The position numbers and the translations under genes are program-made. Below the pieces are notes generated by a model. That model ran no database searches. It was not told where the DNA came from and saw only the letters and a list, made by a program, of their open reading frames with translations. Shown one piece after another: positions 8,945 through 18,057 of a DNA stretch of 64,000 nt. This DNA is from Oscillospiraceae bacterium (GTDB lineage Bacteria > Bacillota > Clostridia > Oscillospirales > CAG-272), in contig SVTJ01000001.1 of the NCBI GenBank assembly GCA_015063845.1, positions 124,001-188,000 of the forward strand, given 5' to 3'. Positions within the stretch are counted from its first letter, which is position 1. Each line of letters opens with the position of its first letter.

Positions 8945-8976
8945 AAAGCCTTCGGTACTCGTGCCGAAGGCTTTAT
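8945..8976 (+). terminator. Rho-independent terminator
   Basis: A 13-bp stem AAAGCCTTCGGTA/TGCCGAAGGCTTT with a short loop. The T tract is short, so it may be a partial terminator letting some transcription reach topB. Confidence 0.65.
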
Positions 8977-8993
8977 TCGAGTAAGGAGGAAAA

Positions 8994-11111
8994 ATGGTAC
9001 TTATTATCGCCGAGAAGCCAAGTCTTGGTAGAAACATAGCAGCCGGTATCGGCGATTTTAAGCGCAGAGACGGTTATCTTGAAAGTAAAGACTGTCTTAT
9101 AAGTTGGGCGTTTGGCCATCTGTTTTCGCTTGCGGATATTGAACATTATAATCCGCGTCCGGACGGACAAACAAAATGGTCGATGGAAAATCTTCCTTGT
9201 CTTCCAAATAGTTTTGACTATGAGCTGCGTAAAGAAAAGGGCGGGCAGGTAGACAGCGGTATCCTCAAACAGTTTAAGGTTATAGAAACGCTTTGCAACA
9301 GAAGTGACGTTGACGTTATCGTGAACGCGGGAGACGCAGACCGTGAGGGCGAGATAATAGTGCGAAACTGTATAGCGCATGCCCTGAAAACTCCAAAGAC
9401 AGTAAAGAGACTTTGGTTGCCCGACCAAACAAAGGAAACTGTTGAAGCATCATTTAAGGATATGAAAGACGATGCCGACTATGATAATCTTGCAAACGAG
9501 GGTTATGCGAGAACGTATATAGATTGGCTCTACGGCGTAAACCTCACAAGATACGCAACGCTGCGTACGGGAACGCTTTTGCGTGTAGGACGCGTTATAG
9601 TTCCGATAGTAAAGGCTATATACGATAGAGATATGGCAATAAAAAACTTTGTTCCCGAGAAGTATTATTCGATCGCGAGCAAGGAAAAAACGAACGGTCA
9701 AGTAGTCGACCTCCAAAGTAAACTCAGATTTAACGCAAATCAACACGGCACAGCACAGGCTAAATGTGATGAATATAATGCTTGTGAGGCATTAGTTACG
9801 GATCTCAAAAGAAAAAAAGATACGCTTTCTTGCGGAAAGCTTTATTCGTTATCCAAGCTTCAAAATGTGCTCGGCAAGAAATATAAAATGTCTATGGCGC
9901 AAAGCTTGGAGATAGTTCAAAAGCTTTACGAGGAAGGATATTTGACCTATCCGCGTACTAATTCCGAATATCTTGCGACTGCAGAAAAGGGAAAAGTCAA
10001 AAAGATACTTGAAAACTGTCAGAAGCTCGGTTATCCCGTAGCATTTAAGGATAAGAAAACGATATTCGACGATAGTAAGATAGAATCGCACTCGGCAATT
10101 ACACCGACGTATAAGATACCCGACAAAAATAGGCTCAGCGAAGTTGAGATGCAGGTATATTCAACTGTATTCCGCAGATTTGTCGCTGTATTCTGCGCGG
10201 AGGACTGCGTTGTTGAGCGAGTTGAGATGACGGTCAGTGTGGGACAGCTCGAGGATTTTGTTCTCAAAGGGCTTACTATTAAAGAGAAGGGCTGGACAAA
10301 GTACGACGACAGTACACAAAAGGATAAGATACTTCCCGACCTGCAAAAGGGTGACAGGGTATGTATTGATTTTAAGCCGCTTGAAAAGGAGACCACGCCA
10401 CCCAAGCATTATACGATAGAAACACTTAATAATTATCTCAAGAATCCGTTCAGGGAAGAAAAAGCTGCTATTGATGACACAATGGGAGCGGATGACGCTG
10501 AAGAATACAGAGCAATGCTTGAGGGAGTTGAGCTTGGCACGGAAGCAACTCGTACGGGTATTATTGACAATGCGAGAAAGAGCGGCTATATACAATTGAA
10601 AAAGGATGTATATACTATACTTCCTGATGGAATATATATGATAGAGTCGCTTTCGCGTCTCAACATAAATATGGACAAGTTTAAGACCTCTGAAATGGGT
10701 AAAGCACTTAAACGCGTTTTTAGAAATGAGATAGCGATCGAAGATAGCGTTGAGCTTGCTAAGAATGAGATCAGACAGTATTTCGAAACAAAACAGGTAC
10801 CAATCGAAGAAGATACCGATACGGGCTTCTTTGGAGATGTTGTCGGCTCGTGTCCGCTTTGCGGAGCAGAAGTAAAGCGCGGCAAATACGGATATGGTTG
10901 TATGGGCTATAAACAAGGATGTAATTTCAGAGTGAATTCTTATATCTGCGGTAGATCCGTTTCCGCATCAAACGTTAGATTGCTGTTGGAAAGCGGAAGA
11001 ACTTCGAAGATCAGAGGGTTTGTGTCTAAGCAAGGCAAAAGCTTTGATGCGTATCTTAAACTGTCGGACGGAAAATGTGTGTTTGATTTTGATGATACGC
11101 TACATAATTAA
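8994..11111 (+). CDS. topB: DNA topoisomerase III (type IA)
   Basis: A 705-residue type IA topoisomerase that cuts and passes single strands and resolves replication and recombination intermediates. Visible: the N-terminal TOPRIM motif IIAEKPSLGRNIA, the acidic DADREGE metal site, the active-site tyrosine context GYLTYPRTNSEYL, and GTEATRTGIID. The C-terminus carries one Cys4 module (CPLCG...CMGYKQGC, about residues 622-646) and a topoisomerase C-terminal repeat. GGAGG precedes the ATG. No conjugation genes lie nearby, so this is probably chromosomal topB. A gene for a membrane protein starts 15 bases later and may be co-transcribed. Confidence 0.92.
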   Translation: MVLIIAEKPSLGRNIAAGIGDFKRRDGYLESKDCLISWAFGHLFSLADIEHYNPRPDGQTKWSMENLPCLPNSFDYELRKEKGGQVDSGILKQFKVIETLCNRSDVDVIVNAGDADREGEIIVRNCIAHALKTPKTVKRLWLPDQTKETVEASFKDMKDDADYDNLANEGYARTYIDWLYGVNLTRYATLRTGTLLRVGRVIVPIVKAIYDRDMAIKNFVPEKYYSIASKEKTNGQVVDLQSKLRFNANQHGTAQAKCDEYNACEALVTDLKRKKDTLSCGKLYSLSKLQNVLGKKYKMSMAQSLEIVQKLYEEGYLTYPRTNSEYLATAEKGKVKKILENCQKLGYPVAFKDKKTIFDDSKIESHSAITPTYKIPDKNRLSEVEMQVYSTVFRRFVAVFCAEDCVVERVEMTVSVGQLEDFVLKGLTIKEKGWTKYDDSTQKDKILPDLQKGDRVCIDFKPLEKETTPPKHYTIETLNNYLKNPFREEKAAIDDTMGADDAEEYRAMLEGVELGTEATRTGIIDNARKSGYIQLKKDVYTILPDGIYMIESLSRLNINMDKFKTSEMGKALKRVFRNEIAIEDSVELAKNEIRQYFETKQVPIEEDTDTGFFGDVVGSCPLCGAEVKRGKYGYGCMGYKQGCNFRVNSYICGRSVSASNVRLLLESGRTSKIRGFVSKQGKSFDAYLKLSDGKCVFDFDDTLHN

Positions 11112-11126
11112 AAAAGGAGAAAGAAT

Positions 11127-12782
11127 ATGAAAAAATCGATCAGAATCCTGATATCTGCTGTGATAACGTTAATTATCGCGGCTGCGCTGTTTTACGTTTG
11201 GCTTCCTGCGATAAACGTATACAATCAAGAATTTTGGATATTCCTTACTGTTTTAGTTGTTGTTTTTGCGGCAACGTATGTCGTTATTGGACTTAAGAGA
11301 AAAAAGTATGACGTAAAGGTAAACAAGCAGACCTTCAAAAGTGCGGGTGTTAAGGTGTTTATAATTGCAGTTGCTATACCCGTCGTTGTTTTGATAGTCG
11401 GTAACGTTATCTCCTCTACTTTCTTTAATGCAGCAAAATACTCTCAGATAATTGAGGTAAAGGAAGCTATTTTTGAGGAAGATATGCCCGAAACGGGACT
11501 TGTTACTAATATCGCTTTGATGGATTCCGACTCGGCAAAGATACTCGGTGATAGAAAGCTTGGTGCGCTTTCTGAGGTGGTATCTCAGTATCAGATAGGT
11601 GCCGGCTACTCACAGATAAACTACAAAGGAGCTCCGCAAAAGGTAGCTAACCTCGAGTACGTAGATTTCTTTAAGTGGTTTAACAACAAAGACAAGGGTG
11701 TTCCCGGATATGTTATGGTCGATCCCGTGAACAGCTCTGCGGATTATATAGCTCTTTCAACACCTATGAAATACGTTGACAGCGCATACTTCGCTGAGGA
11801 TCTTCACAGAGCACTGCGTATGTCATATCCCACTAAGATATTCGGAAATTATTCCTTTGAGCTTGACGAAGCGGGAAATCCCTATTGTATCGTTTCGTGT
11901 ATGTCTCCGAAGGTTGGAATGTTCGGTGCTATGGACGTGACCGAGGTGGTTGTTTTCAATCCTTGTGACGGCTCGCACACGCTTTATGCGCTTTCCGAAA
12001 CTCCTTCTTGGATAGATAACGTATTTACAGGTCAGCTTGCATCGCAAAAGTACGACTGGTACGGAACGCTTAAAAACGGTTTCTGGAACAGTGTGATCGG
12101 TAACAAGGACTGTAAGGTAACGACCGATGACTTTGGATATATCGTTATTGAGGACGACGTCTGGTTCTTTACGGGTGTTACTTCCGTCAGCAGCGATGAG
12201 AGTAATATTGGATTTATCATCAGCAACGCGAGAACTGGCGAGTATAAGTTCTATCCCGTTATCGGCGCGGAAGAATATTCGGCAATGATGGCGGCTGAAG
12301 GAGAGGTTCAGGAAAAAGGCTACGTTGCGTCTTTCCCGTCACTTATAAATGCCGCAGGTGAGGCAACCTATATAATGGTGCTTAAGGATAACGGCGGACT
12401 TGTGAAGCTATACGCTCTTGTTAACGTTGAGAATTACAGCATAGTTGCAACGGGAACAACGCAGGCGGAAGCTAAGCAAGCGTATATTGACTTGCTGCGT
12501 TCCGAGGGAATAATAAAAGAAAACGTAGAGGTCGAGCCCGTGACACCTCAGGTCGAGACCAAACAAACGACGATTACTGTAAAAAAGGTGACAATTGCGA
12601 CTGTTGACGGCAATTCCGTGGTTTATATAAACGGAGATGACGGAAACATTTATAAAAAAGCTCTTTCGGCTGACGAAACGCTGCTTCTTATAAAGGAAGG
12701 CGACAAGATCGATATCACCTATATCGATATCGCAGGTGCAGATAAGATCAAAGAACTCCAGGTTTGGGGTATAAAAGAGTAA
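11127..12782 (+). CDS. Membrane-anchored protein of unknown function
   Basis: A 551-residue protein with three hydrophobic segments near the N-terminus (about residues 7-27, 33-52 and 72-93), then a long soluble domain (about 100-480) and a small beta-rich C-terminal module (about 490-551) after a short Val/Glu/Pro/Thr linker. The soluble part is rich in aromatic and Gly-containing beta segments. I recognise no catalytic motif. It follows topB by 15 bases behind AAAGGAG and ends at a strong two-way terminator. I leave it unassigned. Confidence 0.6.
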   Translation: MKKSIRILISAVITLIIAAALFYVWLPAINVYNQEFWIFLTVLVVVFAATYVVIGLKRKKYDVKVNKQTFKSAGVKVFIIAVAIPVVVLIVGNVISSTFFNAAKYSQIIEVKEAIFEEDMPETGLVTNIALMDSDSAKILGDRKLGALSEVVSQYQIGAGYSQINYKGAPQKVANLEYVDFFKWFNNKDKGVPGYVMVDPVNSSADYIALSTPMKYVDSAYFAEDLHRALRMSYPTKIFGNYSFELDEAGNPYCIVSCMSPKVGMFGAMDVTEVVVFNPCDGSHTLYALSETPSWIDNVFTGQLASQKYDWYGTLKNGFWNSVIGNKDCKVTTDDFGYIVIEDDVWFFTGVTSVSSDESNIGFIISNARTGEYKFYPVIGAEEYSAMMAAEGEVQEKGYVASFPSLINAAGEATYIMVLKDNGGLVKLYALVNVENYSIVATGTTQAEAKQAYIDLLRSEGIIKENVEVEPVTPQVETKQTTITVKKVTIATVDGNSVVYINGDDGNIYKKALSADETLLLIKEGDKIDITYIDIAGADKIKELQVWGIKE

Positions 12783-12786
12783 AAGA

Positions 12787-12822
12787 AAAACGCCATTGAC
12801 GAAAGTCAATGGCGTTTTTTAT
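12787..12822. terminator. Bidirectional terminator
   Basis: A 14-bp perfect stem (AAAACGCCATTGAC with its complement) and a 4-base loop, with A and T tracts on its two sides. It lies between the converging genes ending at 12782 and 12823 and can serve both. Confidence 0.85.
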
Positions 12823-14307
12823 TTATTTGTGATAAAGCTTTTTAGTTGCGTAAGTCGGCTCGGTCGTCATATTCATACCAAGCTTTTTATAGATGTTATT
12901 GTCAACGTTGGACAGCATTACACTGACGTGCGCTTGACAGCCCTTAAGCTTTGGAAGCTGTTCCATAGCAAGCGCCGCAACGGGGTTTGTCGTAGCGGAT
13001 ATTGCAAGAGCTATGAGCACTTCGTCGGAGTGCAGTCTCGGGTTATTGTTTCCAAGATTTTCGACCTTGAGCTTCTGCAAAGGTTCAAGAACGACTACGG
13101 GAAGCAACAGCATCGCATCGTCAATACCGCCAAGACGCTTGAGAGCGTTCATAAGTGCGGATGCGGCAGCACCCATGAGCTTTGATGTTTTTCCTGTGAC
13201 GATAGTTCCGTCGGGAAGCTCTATTGCGGCAGCGGGCTCGCCCGTTTCTTCAGCCTTATCAAGAGCAGGAGCAACTACCTTTCTAAACGACGTATCTACA
13301 CCAACCTTGCTCATAATAAGCTCTGTCTTATATACCTCTTCTGCGTCAGCCGTGCCCGTTCTCTTGCGACAAAGCGTGTCGTAGTATCTTCTTACTATCT
13401 CCATCTTAGAAGCGTTGCAAACCACCTCATCGTCGGTGATACAGTATCCTGCCATATTTACGCCCATATCTGTGGGGGATTTGTATGAGCATTCGCCGTA
13501 TATCTGCTTGAATATCGCCTGGAGAACAGGGAATACCTCAATATCTCTATTGTAATTTACTGCTGTAATTCCCGTTGCTTCAAGGTGGAACGGGTCGATC
13601 ATATTTACGTCGTTGAGGTCTACGGTCGCTGCTTCGTATGCCATATTAACGGGGTGCTTGAGAGGAAGATTCCATATAGGGAAGGTCTCAAACTTTGCGT
13701 ATCCCGCTTTTATACCGCGCTTATGGTCGTGATAAAGCTGAGAGAGGCAAGTTGCCATCTTTCCGCTTCCGGGACCGGGAGCTGTTACAACTACGAGTGG
13801 CTTCTTTGTCTCAATGTATTCATTTTTACCGTATCCGCTGTCGCTAACTATCTTTCGTACGTTTGTGGGATATCCCTCGATAGGATAGTGACGGCAGACC
13901 TTAACGCCAAGATTGTTAAGACGCTTTATAAACGCGTCGACGGGAGCTTGGCTTGCATACTGTGTTATAACAACGCCGCCAACGTCGATACCTATGTCGT
14001 TAAATGCATCTATAAGGCGAAGCGTGTCCATATCGTACGTGATACCGAGGTCACCGCGTATCTTATTCTGCTCGATAGAGGTAGCCGAAACAACGATAAG
14101 AACCTCTGCATCATCCTTAAGATTGAGAAGCATTCTTATCTTACTGTCGGGCTGAAATCCTGGGAGCACTCTTGCGGCGTGATAGTCATCAAAAAGCTTT
14201 CCGCCAAACTCAAGATACAGCTTTCCTCCAAAACTCGATATTCTTTCAAGTATTTTCTTTGATTGAAGCTCGATATATTTATTGTTGTCAAAGCCTAAAG
14301 CGTTCAT
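12823..14307 (-). CDS. DUF1846 family protein
   Basis: A 494-residue cytosolic protein of the DUF1846 family, which is widespread in Bacillota and has a P-loop/Rossmann-like architecture but no agreed function. Family landmarks are the N-terminal segment ending FDDYHAARVLPGF, the Gly-rich loop APGPGSGKMATCLSQLYHD in the middle, and the Thr/Asn-rich stretch MAYEAATVDLNDVNMIDPFH. The ATG follows GAGG. It is transcribed alone and converges on the gene ending at 12782. The family call is confident, the function unknown. Confidence 0.85.
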   Translation of the reverse strand: MNALGFDNNKYIELQSKKILERISSFGGKLYLEFGGKLFDDYHAARVLPGFQPDSKIRMLLNLKDDAEVLIVVSATSIEQNKIRGDLGITYDMDTLRLIDAFNDIGIDVGGVVITQYASQAPVDAFIKRLNNLGVKVCRHYPIEGYPTNVRKIVSDSGYGKNEYIETKKPLVVVTAPGPGSGKMATCLSQLYHDHKRGIKAGYAKFETFPIWNLPLKHPVNMAYEAATVDLNDVNMIDPFHLEATGITAVNYNRDIEVFPVLQAIFKQIYGECSYKSPTDMGVNMAGYCITDDEVVCNASKMEIVRRYYDTLCRKRTGTADAEEVYKTELIMSKVGVDTSFRKVVAPALDKAEETGEPAAAIELPDGTIVTGKTSKLMGAAASALMNALKRLGGIDDAMLLLPVVVLEPLQKLKVENLGNNNPRLHSDEVLIALAISATTNPVAALAMEQLPKLKGCQAHVSVMLSNVDNNIYKKLGMNMTTEPTYATKKLYHK

Positions 14308-14512
14308 AACAAACCTCGCAAAAAAATCATTACCTATATATTTTAATACATTTTGCGATTTTTTTCAATAGTAAAATGTAAATTAAATCATTTATTTTAA
14401 TAATACCTTTCTCAAAGCTCTAAAAAGCGGTGAGTATACTGTCAAATTTCCAATAAATGCATAATATATTAGGGAAGAGCAAACGCTCAAATATTTTCAG
14501 GAGGATGATTAT

Positions 14513-15355
14513 ATGTCTGAAAACAGATACCCGTGCTCGGGCTCGGACAGGAGTTTTTCCAAGTCGGAAACTGTTTGTATAGATACAAACAGAGTTTTGG
14601 ATTCCTGCCGTGACAGAGATTGCTTTGAAGACGTAAAGGTGTTGCTCACAGACTTCGGTAACGATATCATAGAGCATACAACGAGTATCAGGGCAAAGGA
14701 CGCGCACATTGCGTGGACACAGATATCGATAGAGCCCATAAAATTTAACAAAGGATTTTATTCAGTAAATATCAAATTTTTCGTAAAGCTGTGCTTTGAG
14801 GCATGCCTTTGCGGCGGTAAGAGCCAGTATTTCGACGGTATTACCGTACTTGAGAAAAAGGTCATACTCTACGGTAGCGAAAGCAACGTAAACGTATTTA
14901 AGAGCAGTTTTGACTGCGCTGATTTTTGCGCTGATATAAAGCCCAGCAATCCTTGCAGAAACGTTCCTACCGCGGTAGTAGAGGTGGTAGATCCCATAAT
15001 TCTTAACACGAAGGTAAGAGAGCCTGAGGATACATGTTGCTGCTGTTGCTGTTGCTGCGGAGATATTCCCACGGGTGTTGCGGGAGATATCGGCGGACAG
15101 CTTTGCGACAGTGACGGTAGATACCTGACTGTTTCGCTGGGGCTTTTCTCGGTCGTAAGAATAGTTCGACCTGCACAGTATCTTATCAACGCAACTGAAT
15201 ACTGTGTTCCCGATAAGATATGCATATCGGCAGAAGAAGACGATCCGTGCTCGGTATTCAGAAATATGGCTTTTCCCACATCAGAATTTTGTCCCCCCGA
15301 CTTTACACCGCCACATCACAATGATAAGGGCGGTAAGTGCGGCTGCGGAAACTAA
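14513..15355 (+). CDS. Cys-rich protein with an eight-cysteine run, possible spore-surface protein
   Basis: A 280-residue protein with scattered Cys and a run of eight consecutive Cys at residues 175-182, encoded by a TGT/TGC mixture at 15035-15058, followed by GDIPTG. The first part (about 30-170) and last part (about 190-250) look like beta-rich domains. The C-terminus is short and rich in Pro, His, Gly and Cys (ends GKCGCGN). No signal peptide or membrane segment is visible. CAGGAGG lies 7 bases before the ATG. A CATAATATA at 14460-14468 resembles a sigma-K -10 (CATA-N3-TA), without a well-spaced -35. I infer a coat or exosporium role; a metal-binding role is the alternative. Confidence 0.6.
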   Translation: MSENRYPCSGSDRSFSKSETVCIDTNRVLDSCRDRDCFEDVKVLLTDFGNDIIEHTTSIRAKDAHIAWTQISIEPIKFNKGFYSVNIKFFVKLCFEACLCGGKSQYFDGITVLEKKVILYGSESNVNVFKSSFDCADFCADIKPSNPCRNVPTAVVEVVDPIILNTKVREPEDTCCCCCCCCGDIPTGVAGDIGGQLCDSDGRYLTVSLGLFSVVRIVRPAQYLINATEYCVPDKICISAEEDDPCSVFRNMAFPTSEFCPPDFTPPHHNDKGGKCGCGN

Positions 15356-15381
15356 AAAAACGGGCGAATGCCCGTTTTTTT
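15354..15381 (+). terminator. Rho-independent terminator, possibly two-way
   Basis: AAAAAAACGGGC, a GAAT loop and GCCCGTTTTTTT. It lies between the Cys-rich gene and the convergent ABC-transporter operon. Confidence 0.85.
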
Positions 15382-15385
15382 ATTA

Positions 15386-16174
15386 TTAGAATGTCTCGAC
15401 TGATTTTTGCAGAAATGCTTGCGTGAGCTGAGATTTAGGAGCGTCAAATACCTCTGAGGGAGTTCCGGTCTCCTCAATAATTCCGTTTGCCATAAATATA
15501 ACTTTGTCCGAAACGTTCTTTGCAAACTCCATCTCGTGAGTTACGACTATCATAGTGCAATCGGTAGATTTAAGATCCTTGATTACACGAAGCACTTCTC
15601 CTGTGAGCTCGGGGTCGAGTGCAGACGTAGGCTCGTCAAAGCAAAGAATGTCGGGAGAAAGAGCAAGCGCTCGAGCGATAGCCACACGTTGTTGTTGACC
15701 GCCAGAGAGCTGGCAAGGATAGCAGTCAGCTTTTTCTGTAAGTCCGACCTGCTCAAGAAGCTTCTTAGCGTGAGCGTTTATTTCCTCAATGCGTGTTTTC
15801 TTTTGTTCCGCGGTGAGTTTTTCCTCTTTTAGACGCATTTTAGGTGCAAGAGTTATGTTATCCAATACGCTGTACTGTGGGAACAGGTTGAAGGATTGAA
15901 AAACAAGCCCAAAATGCAAACGCTTATTTCTTATATCGCTATCTTTATATTTTTTCTTTTGCTCCGCATCGTATATTACATTACCGTCAATCTCGATCGT
16001 ACCAAGGTCAGGCTCTTCGAGAAAATTGAGGCAACGGAGCAGGGTAGTCTTTCCGCTACCCGATGAACCGATTATTGAAAGTACCTCGCCCTTTTCAAGC
16101 GCAAAATCAATTCCTTTGAGGACCTCGGTCTTGCCGAAGCTTTTACGAATATTTTTGATTTCAAGTAAAGCCAT
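15386..16174 (-). CDS. Polar amino acid ABC transporter, ATP-binding protein
   Basis: A 262-residue ABC ATPase of the GlnQ/ArtP type that powers amino-acid import at the inner face of the membrane. Visible: Walker A GSSGSGKTT, a Q-loop (FQSFNLFPQ), the signature LSGGQQQR, Walker [16 protein letters not shown] and the H-loop VTHEM. It is the last gene of a three-gene minus-strand operon, 13 bases after the permease, and its stop lies next to a terminator. Substrate cannot be read from the ATPase. Confidence 0.93.
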   Translation of the reverse strand: MALLEIKNIRKSFGKTEVLKGIDFALEKGEVLSIIGSSGSGKTTLLRCLNFLEEPDLGTIEIDGNVIYDAEQKKKYKDSDIRNKRLHFGLVFQSFNLFPQYSVLDNITLAPKMRLKEEKLTAEQKKTRIEEINAHAKKLLEQVGLTEKADCYPCQLSGGQQQRVAIARALALSPDILCFDEPTSALDPELTGEVLRVIKDLKSTDCTMIVVTHEMEFAKNVSDKVIFMANGIIEETGTPSEVFDAPKSQLTQAFLQKSVETF

Positions 16175-16187
16175 TATGTCCTCCTAT

Positions 16188-16874
16188 TTACGCCTTGAAA
16201 TAGCTCAGGCGTTTTTCAAAGTAATTGAACAGCAGAGTGAGTACACCAACAAACAAGAGATAGAAAACTCCTGTATAGAACAGCGGCCACAGCAATGCAC
16301 GGCTCGCGAGCTGCTCTGCAAGCTTAAGTATCTCAACGACCGAGATAACTCTTGCAAGAGCTGTATCCTTTACCAACGTGATTATCTCGTTGGACATAGG
16401 GGGAATAATTCTCTTGATCACTTGCTTAAGTATTACCTTGAAGAATATTTGCATTTTGGTCATTCCGAGAACCTGACCTGCTTCTCGCTGACCGACGGAA
16501 ATGCTTTCGATACCGCCTCTGTATATCTCGCTGAAATAGCAAGCATAGTTGATAACAAAGGCTATAAGAGCGGACAAGAATCTCGCCGATATCGTAAATT
16601 TAAATCCAAGTACAGTTACCAATAAGTCCGGTAAATGTATATTGAACAGCATGCCCGGAACGTAGAATACTATGAACAACTGAAGCATAAGAGGAACGCC
16701 TCGTATTATCCATACAAATACCTTCATCACATATCTGACAGGCTTAAATTTTGTCATAGTTCCTGCGCAAATAAGAAGACCTAACGGCAGTGCAAATAAA
16801 AGTGTAAGAATGAACAGTAAGCACGTTACCTTAAAGCCTTCGAGCAGAAATAGTGTAACTTCCCAAAAACTCAT
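16188..16874 (-). CDS. Polar amino acid ABC transporter, permease
   Basis: A 228-residue His/Glu/Gln/Arg-type permease with about five hydrophobic segments. The ATPase-contacting EAA loop is visible as EAGQVLGMTKMQIFFKVILKQ. A second membrane stretch near IISVVEILKLAEQ fits the family. It lies between the binding protein (93 bases upstream) and the ATPase gene (13 bases downstream). A single permease gene implies a homodimer. Confidence 0.92.
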   Translation of the reverse strand: MSFWEVTLFLLEGFKVTCLLFILTLLFALPLGLLICAGTMTKFKPVRYVMKVFVWIIRGVPLMLQLFIVFYVPGMLFNIHLPDLLVTVLGFKFTISARFLSALIAFVINYACYFSEIYRGGIESISVGQREAGQVLGMTKMQIFFKVILKQVIKRIIPPMSNEIITLVKDTALARVISVVEILKLAEQLASRALLWPLFYTGVFYLLFVGVLTLLFNYFEKRLSYFKA

Positions 16875-16967
16875 TTTAATATCCTTAAAAAAAATTACTC
16901 AAATAACAGCACCGCAGTCACAAAATGGACTGCGATGCCGTTGATTTATCAGTGTCTGCTATTAGTA

Positions 16968-17798
16968 TCAGTTATACTCGGTGATAACGTAGTTAGAAAG
17001 ACCGTACTTCTCAGCGAGAGCTGCGAGAGTTCCATCAGCAGCAAGCTCTTTGATAGCGCCGTTAACCTTAGCGGTGAGGTCACTGCCTTTCTTGAAGCCT
17101 ACGGAGTATTTCTCAGAGGGAATCTCGATGCTGTCAACGATCGTAAGGGAAGCATAGTCGCCCTTGCCGATAATTGTCTTAGCCATGGTCTTGTCGATAA
17201 CAACAAACTGTACGTTTCCGCTCATAAGCTCGTTAAGAGTAGCTGTCTGAGCTGCACATCCGATATAGTTCTTTTCATCTGCGAGGAAGCCCTTAACGAC
17301 ACCCTCACCGGCAGAGCCTTCCTCAGCTGCGCCCTTCTTGTCAGCGAGAGCCTGTGCGGTATTAAGAGTAGCGGCATTTTCTGCCTTAACTACAACGCAC
17401 TGCTCGTTGTTCATGTAAGCGTAAGAGAAATCTACCTTATCGCTTCTTTGGATACCGTCATCGTCTGCGCAGTTGGAAGTAAAGCCGTTCCAAATGCAGT
17501 TGATAGCGCCGGACTCAAGCTCAAGATACTTGTTGGACCATTCGATAAGCTTGAACTCAACGTCCATACCGAGCTTAGCAGCAACGAGCTGAGCAAGCTC
17601 TGTATCAAAGCCTACGAGGTTGCCACTTGCATCCTTATAGTTCATCGGCTCATAGAGAGTGTAACCAACGATAAGCTTCTGCTTAGGTGCTTCTGTTGTG
17701 TCATCAGCTGCGGGAGCGTCGGCGTTCTCGACGGAACATCCGACAAAAGCGAACAAGCACATAATAAGTGCAAGTGAGAGAGCGATCAATTTTTTCAT
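16968..17798 (-). CDS. Polar amino acid ABC transporter, substrate-binding lipoprotein
   Basis: A 276-residue SBP_bac_3 lipoprotein that captures an amino acid outside the membrane. It has a Lys-rich signal peptide and a lipobox ending FVGC (Cys22), then an acidic/Ala/Pro linker. The domain order is canonical: N-lobe start KLIVGYTLYEPM, GFDTELAQLVAAKLG, and at the C-terminus SVGFKKGSDLTAKVNGAIKE. I chose the start at 17798 because GGAGG lies just before it; an upstream in-frame ATG at 17855 would place a hydrophilic stretch before the signal peptide. It is a useful local control for the permuted protein at 30986. Confidence 0.93.
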   Translation of the reverse strand: MKKLIALSLALIMCLFAFVGCSVENADAPAADDTTEAPKQKLIVGYTLYEPMNYKDASGNLVGFDTELAQLVAAKLGMDVEFKLIEWSNKYLELESGAINCIWNGFTSNCADDDGIQRSDKVDFSYAYMNNEQCVVVKAENAATLNTAQALADKKGAAEEGSAGEGVVKGFLADEKNYIGCAAQTATLNELMSGNVQFVVIDKTMAKTIIGKGDYASLTIVDSIEIPSEKYSVGFKKGSDLTAKVNGAIKELAADGTLAALAEKYGLSNYVITEYN

Positions 17799-17885
17799 AA
17801 TAAAAACCTCCGTACCGAACTTCGTCGGCATAATAATTTTGTTGGCAAAGGTCATTTTAACGCTTTACCTTGATAAAACATTAAT

Positions 17886-17914
17886 ATGATACCATATTTA
17901 AATACGTTTGTCAA
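17886..17914 (-). promoter_or_regulatory. Sigma-A promoter of the amino acid transporter operon
   Basis: On the minus strand TTGACA (17909-17914), a 17-base spacer and TATCAT (17886-17891). The predicted leader of about 80 bases has no clear hairpin. Confidence 0.7.
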
Positions 17915-17995
17915 GCCATTTTTTAAATATATTTTGAATATAGAGCTTTTTTGTTATTTTGTCGAAAATATTTTGAATTTTTACGCGCTAAAGTA

Positions 17996-18024
17996 TTGAA
18001 ATTGAGAGAGATTTGATATATAAT
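17996..18024 (+). promoter_or_regulatory. Sigma-A promoter of the phosphoglucomutase gene
   Basis: TTGAAA at 17996-18001, a 17-base spacer and TATAAT at 18019-18024, 33 bases before the ATG at 18058. The predicted start gives a short leader carrying AGGAGG. Confidence 0.7.
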
Positions 18025-18057
18025 TAATGTATCAAAGAATTTTAGGAGGATAAGGCT

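Noticed and set aside
10161-10916. A 251-codon open frame antisense to topB
   Set aside because: It overlaps the conserved topoisomerase C-terminal half and has no ribosome site or recognisable domain.
8994-11111. topB as a marker of an integrative conjugative element
   Set aside because: No relaxase, type IV secretion or integrase genes lie nearby; the neighbours are ordinary chromosomal genes.
14869-15279. Gln run on the minus strand, a possible poly-Gln protein
   Set aside because: It is the reverse reading of the Cys run. The plus-strand frame has the ribosome site, promoter-like motif and Cys pattern.
16935-17777. A 280-codon open frame on the plus strand opposite the amino acid binding protein
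   Set aside because: The minus-strand gene has a lipobox, start site and promoter; the other frame is its shadow.
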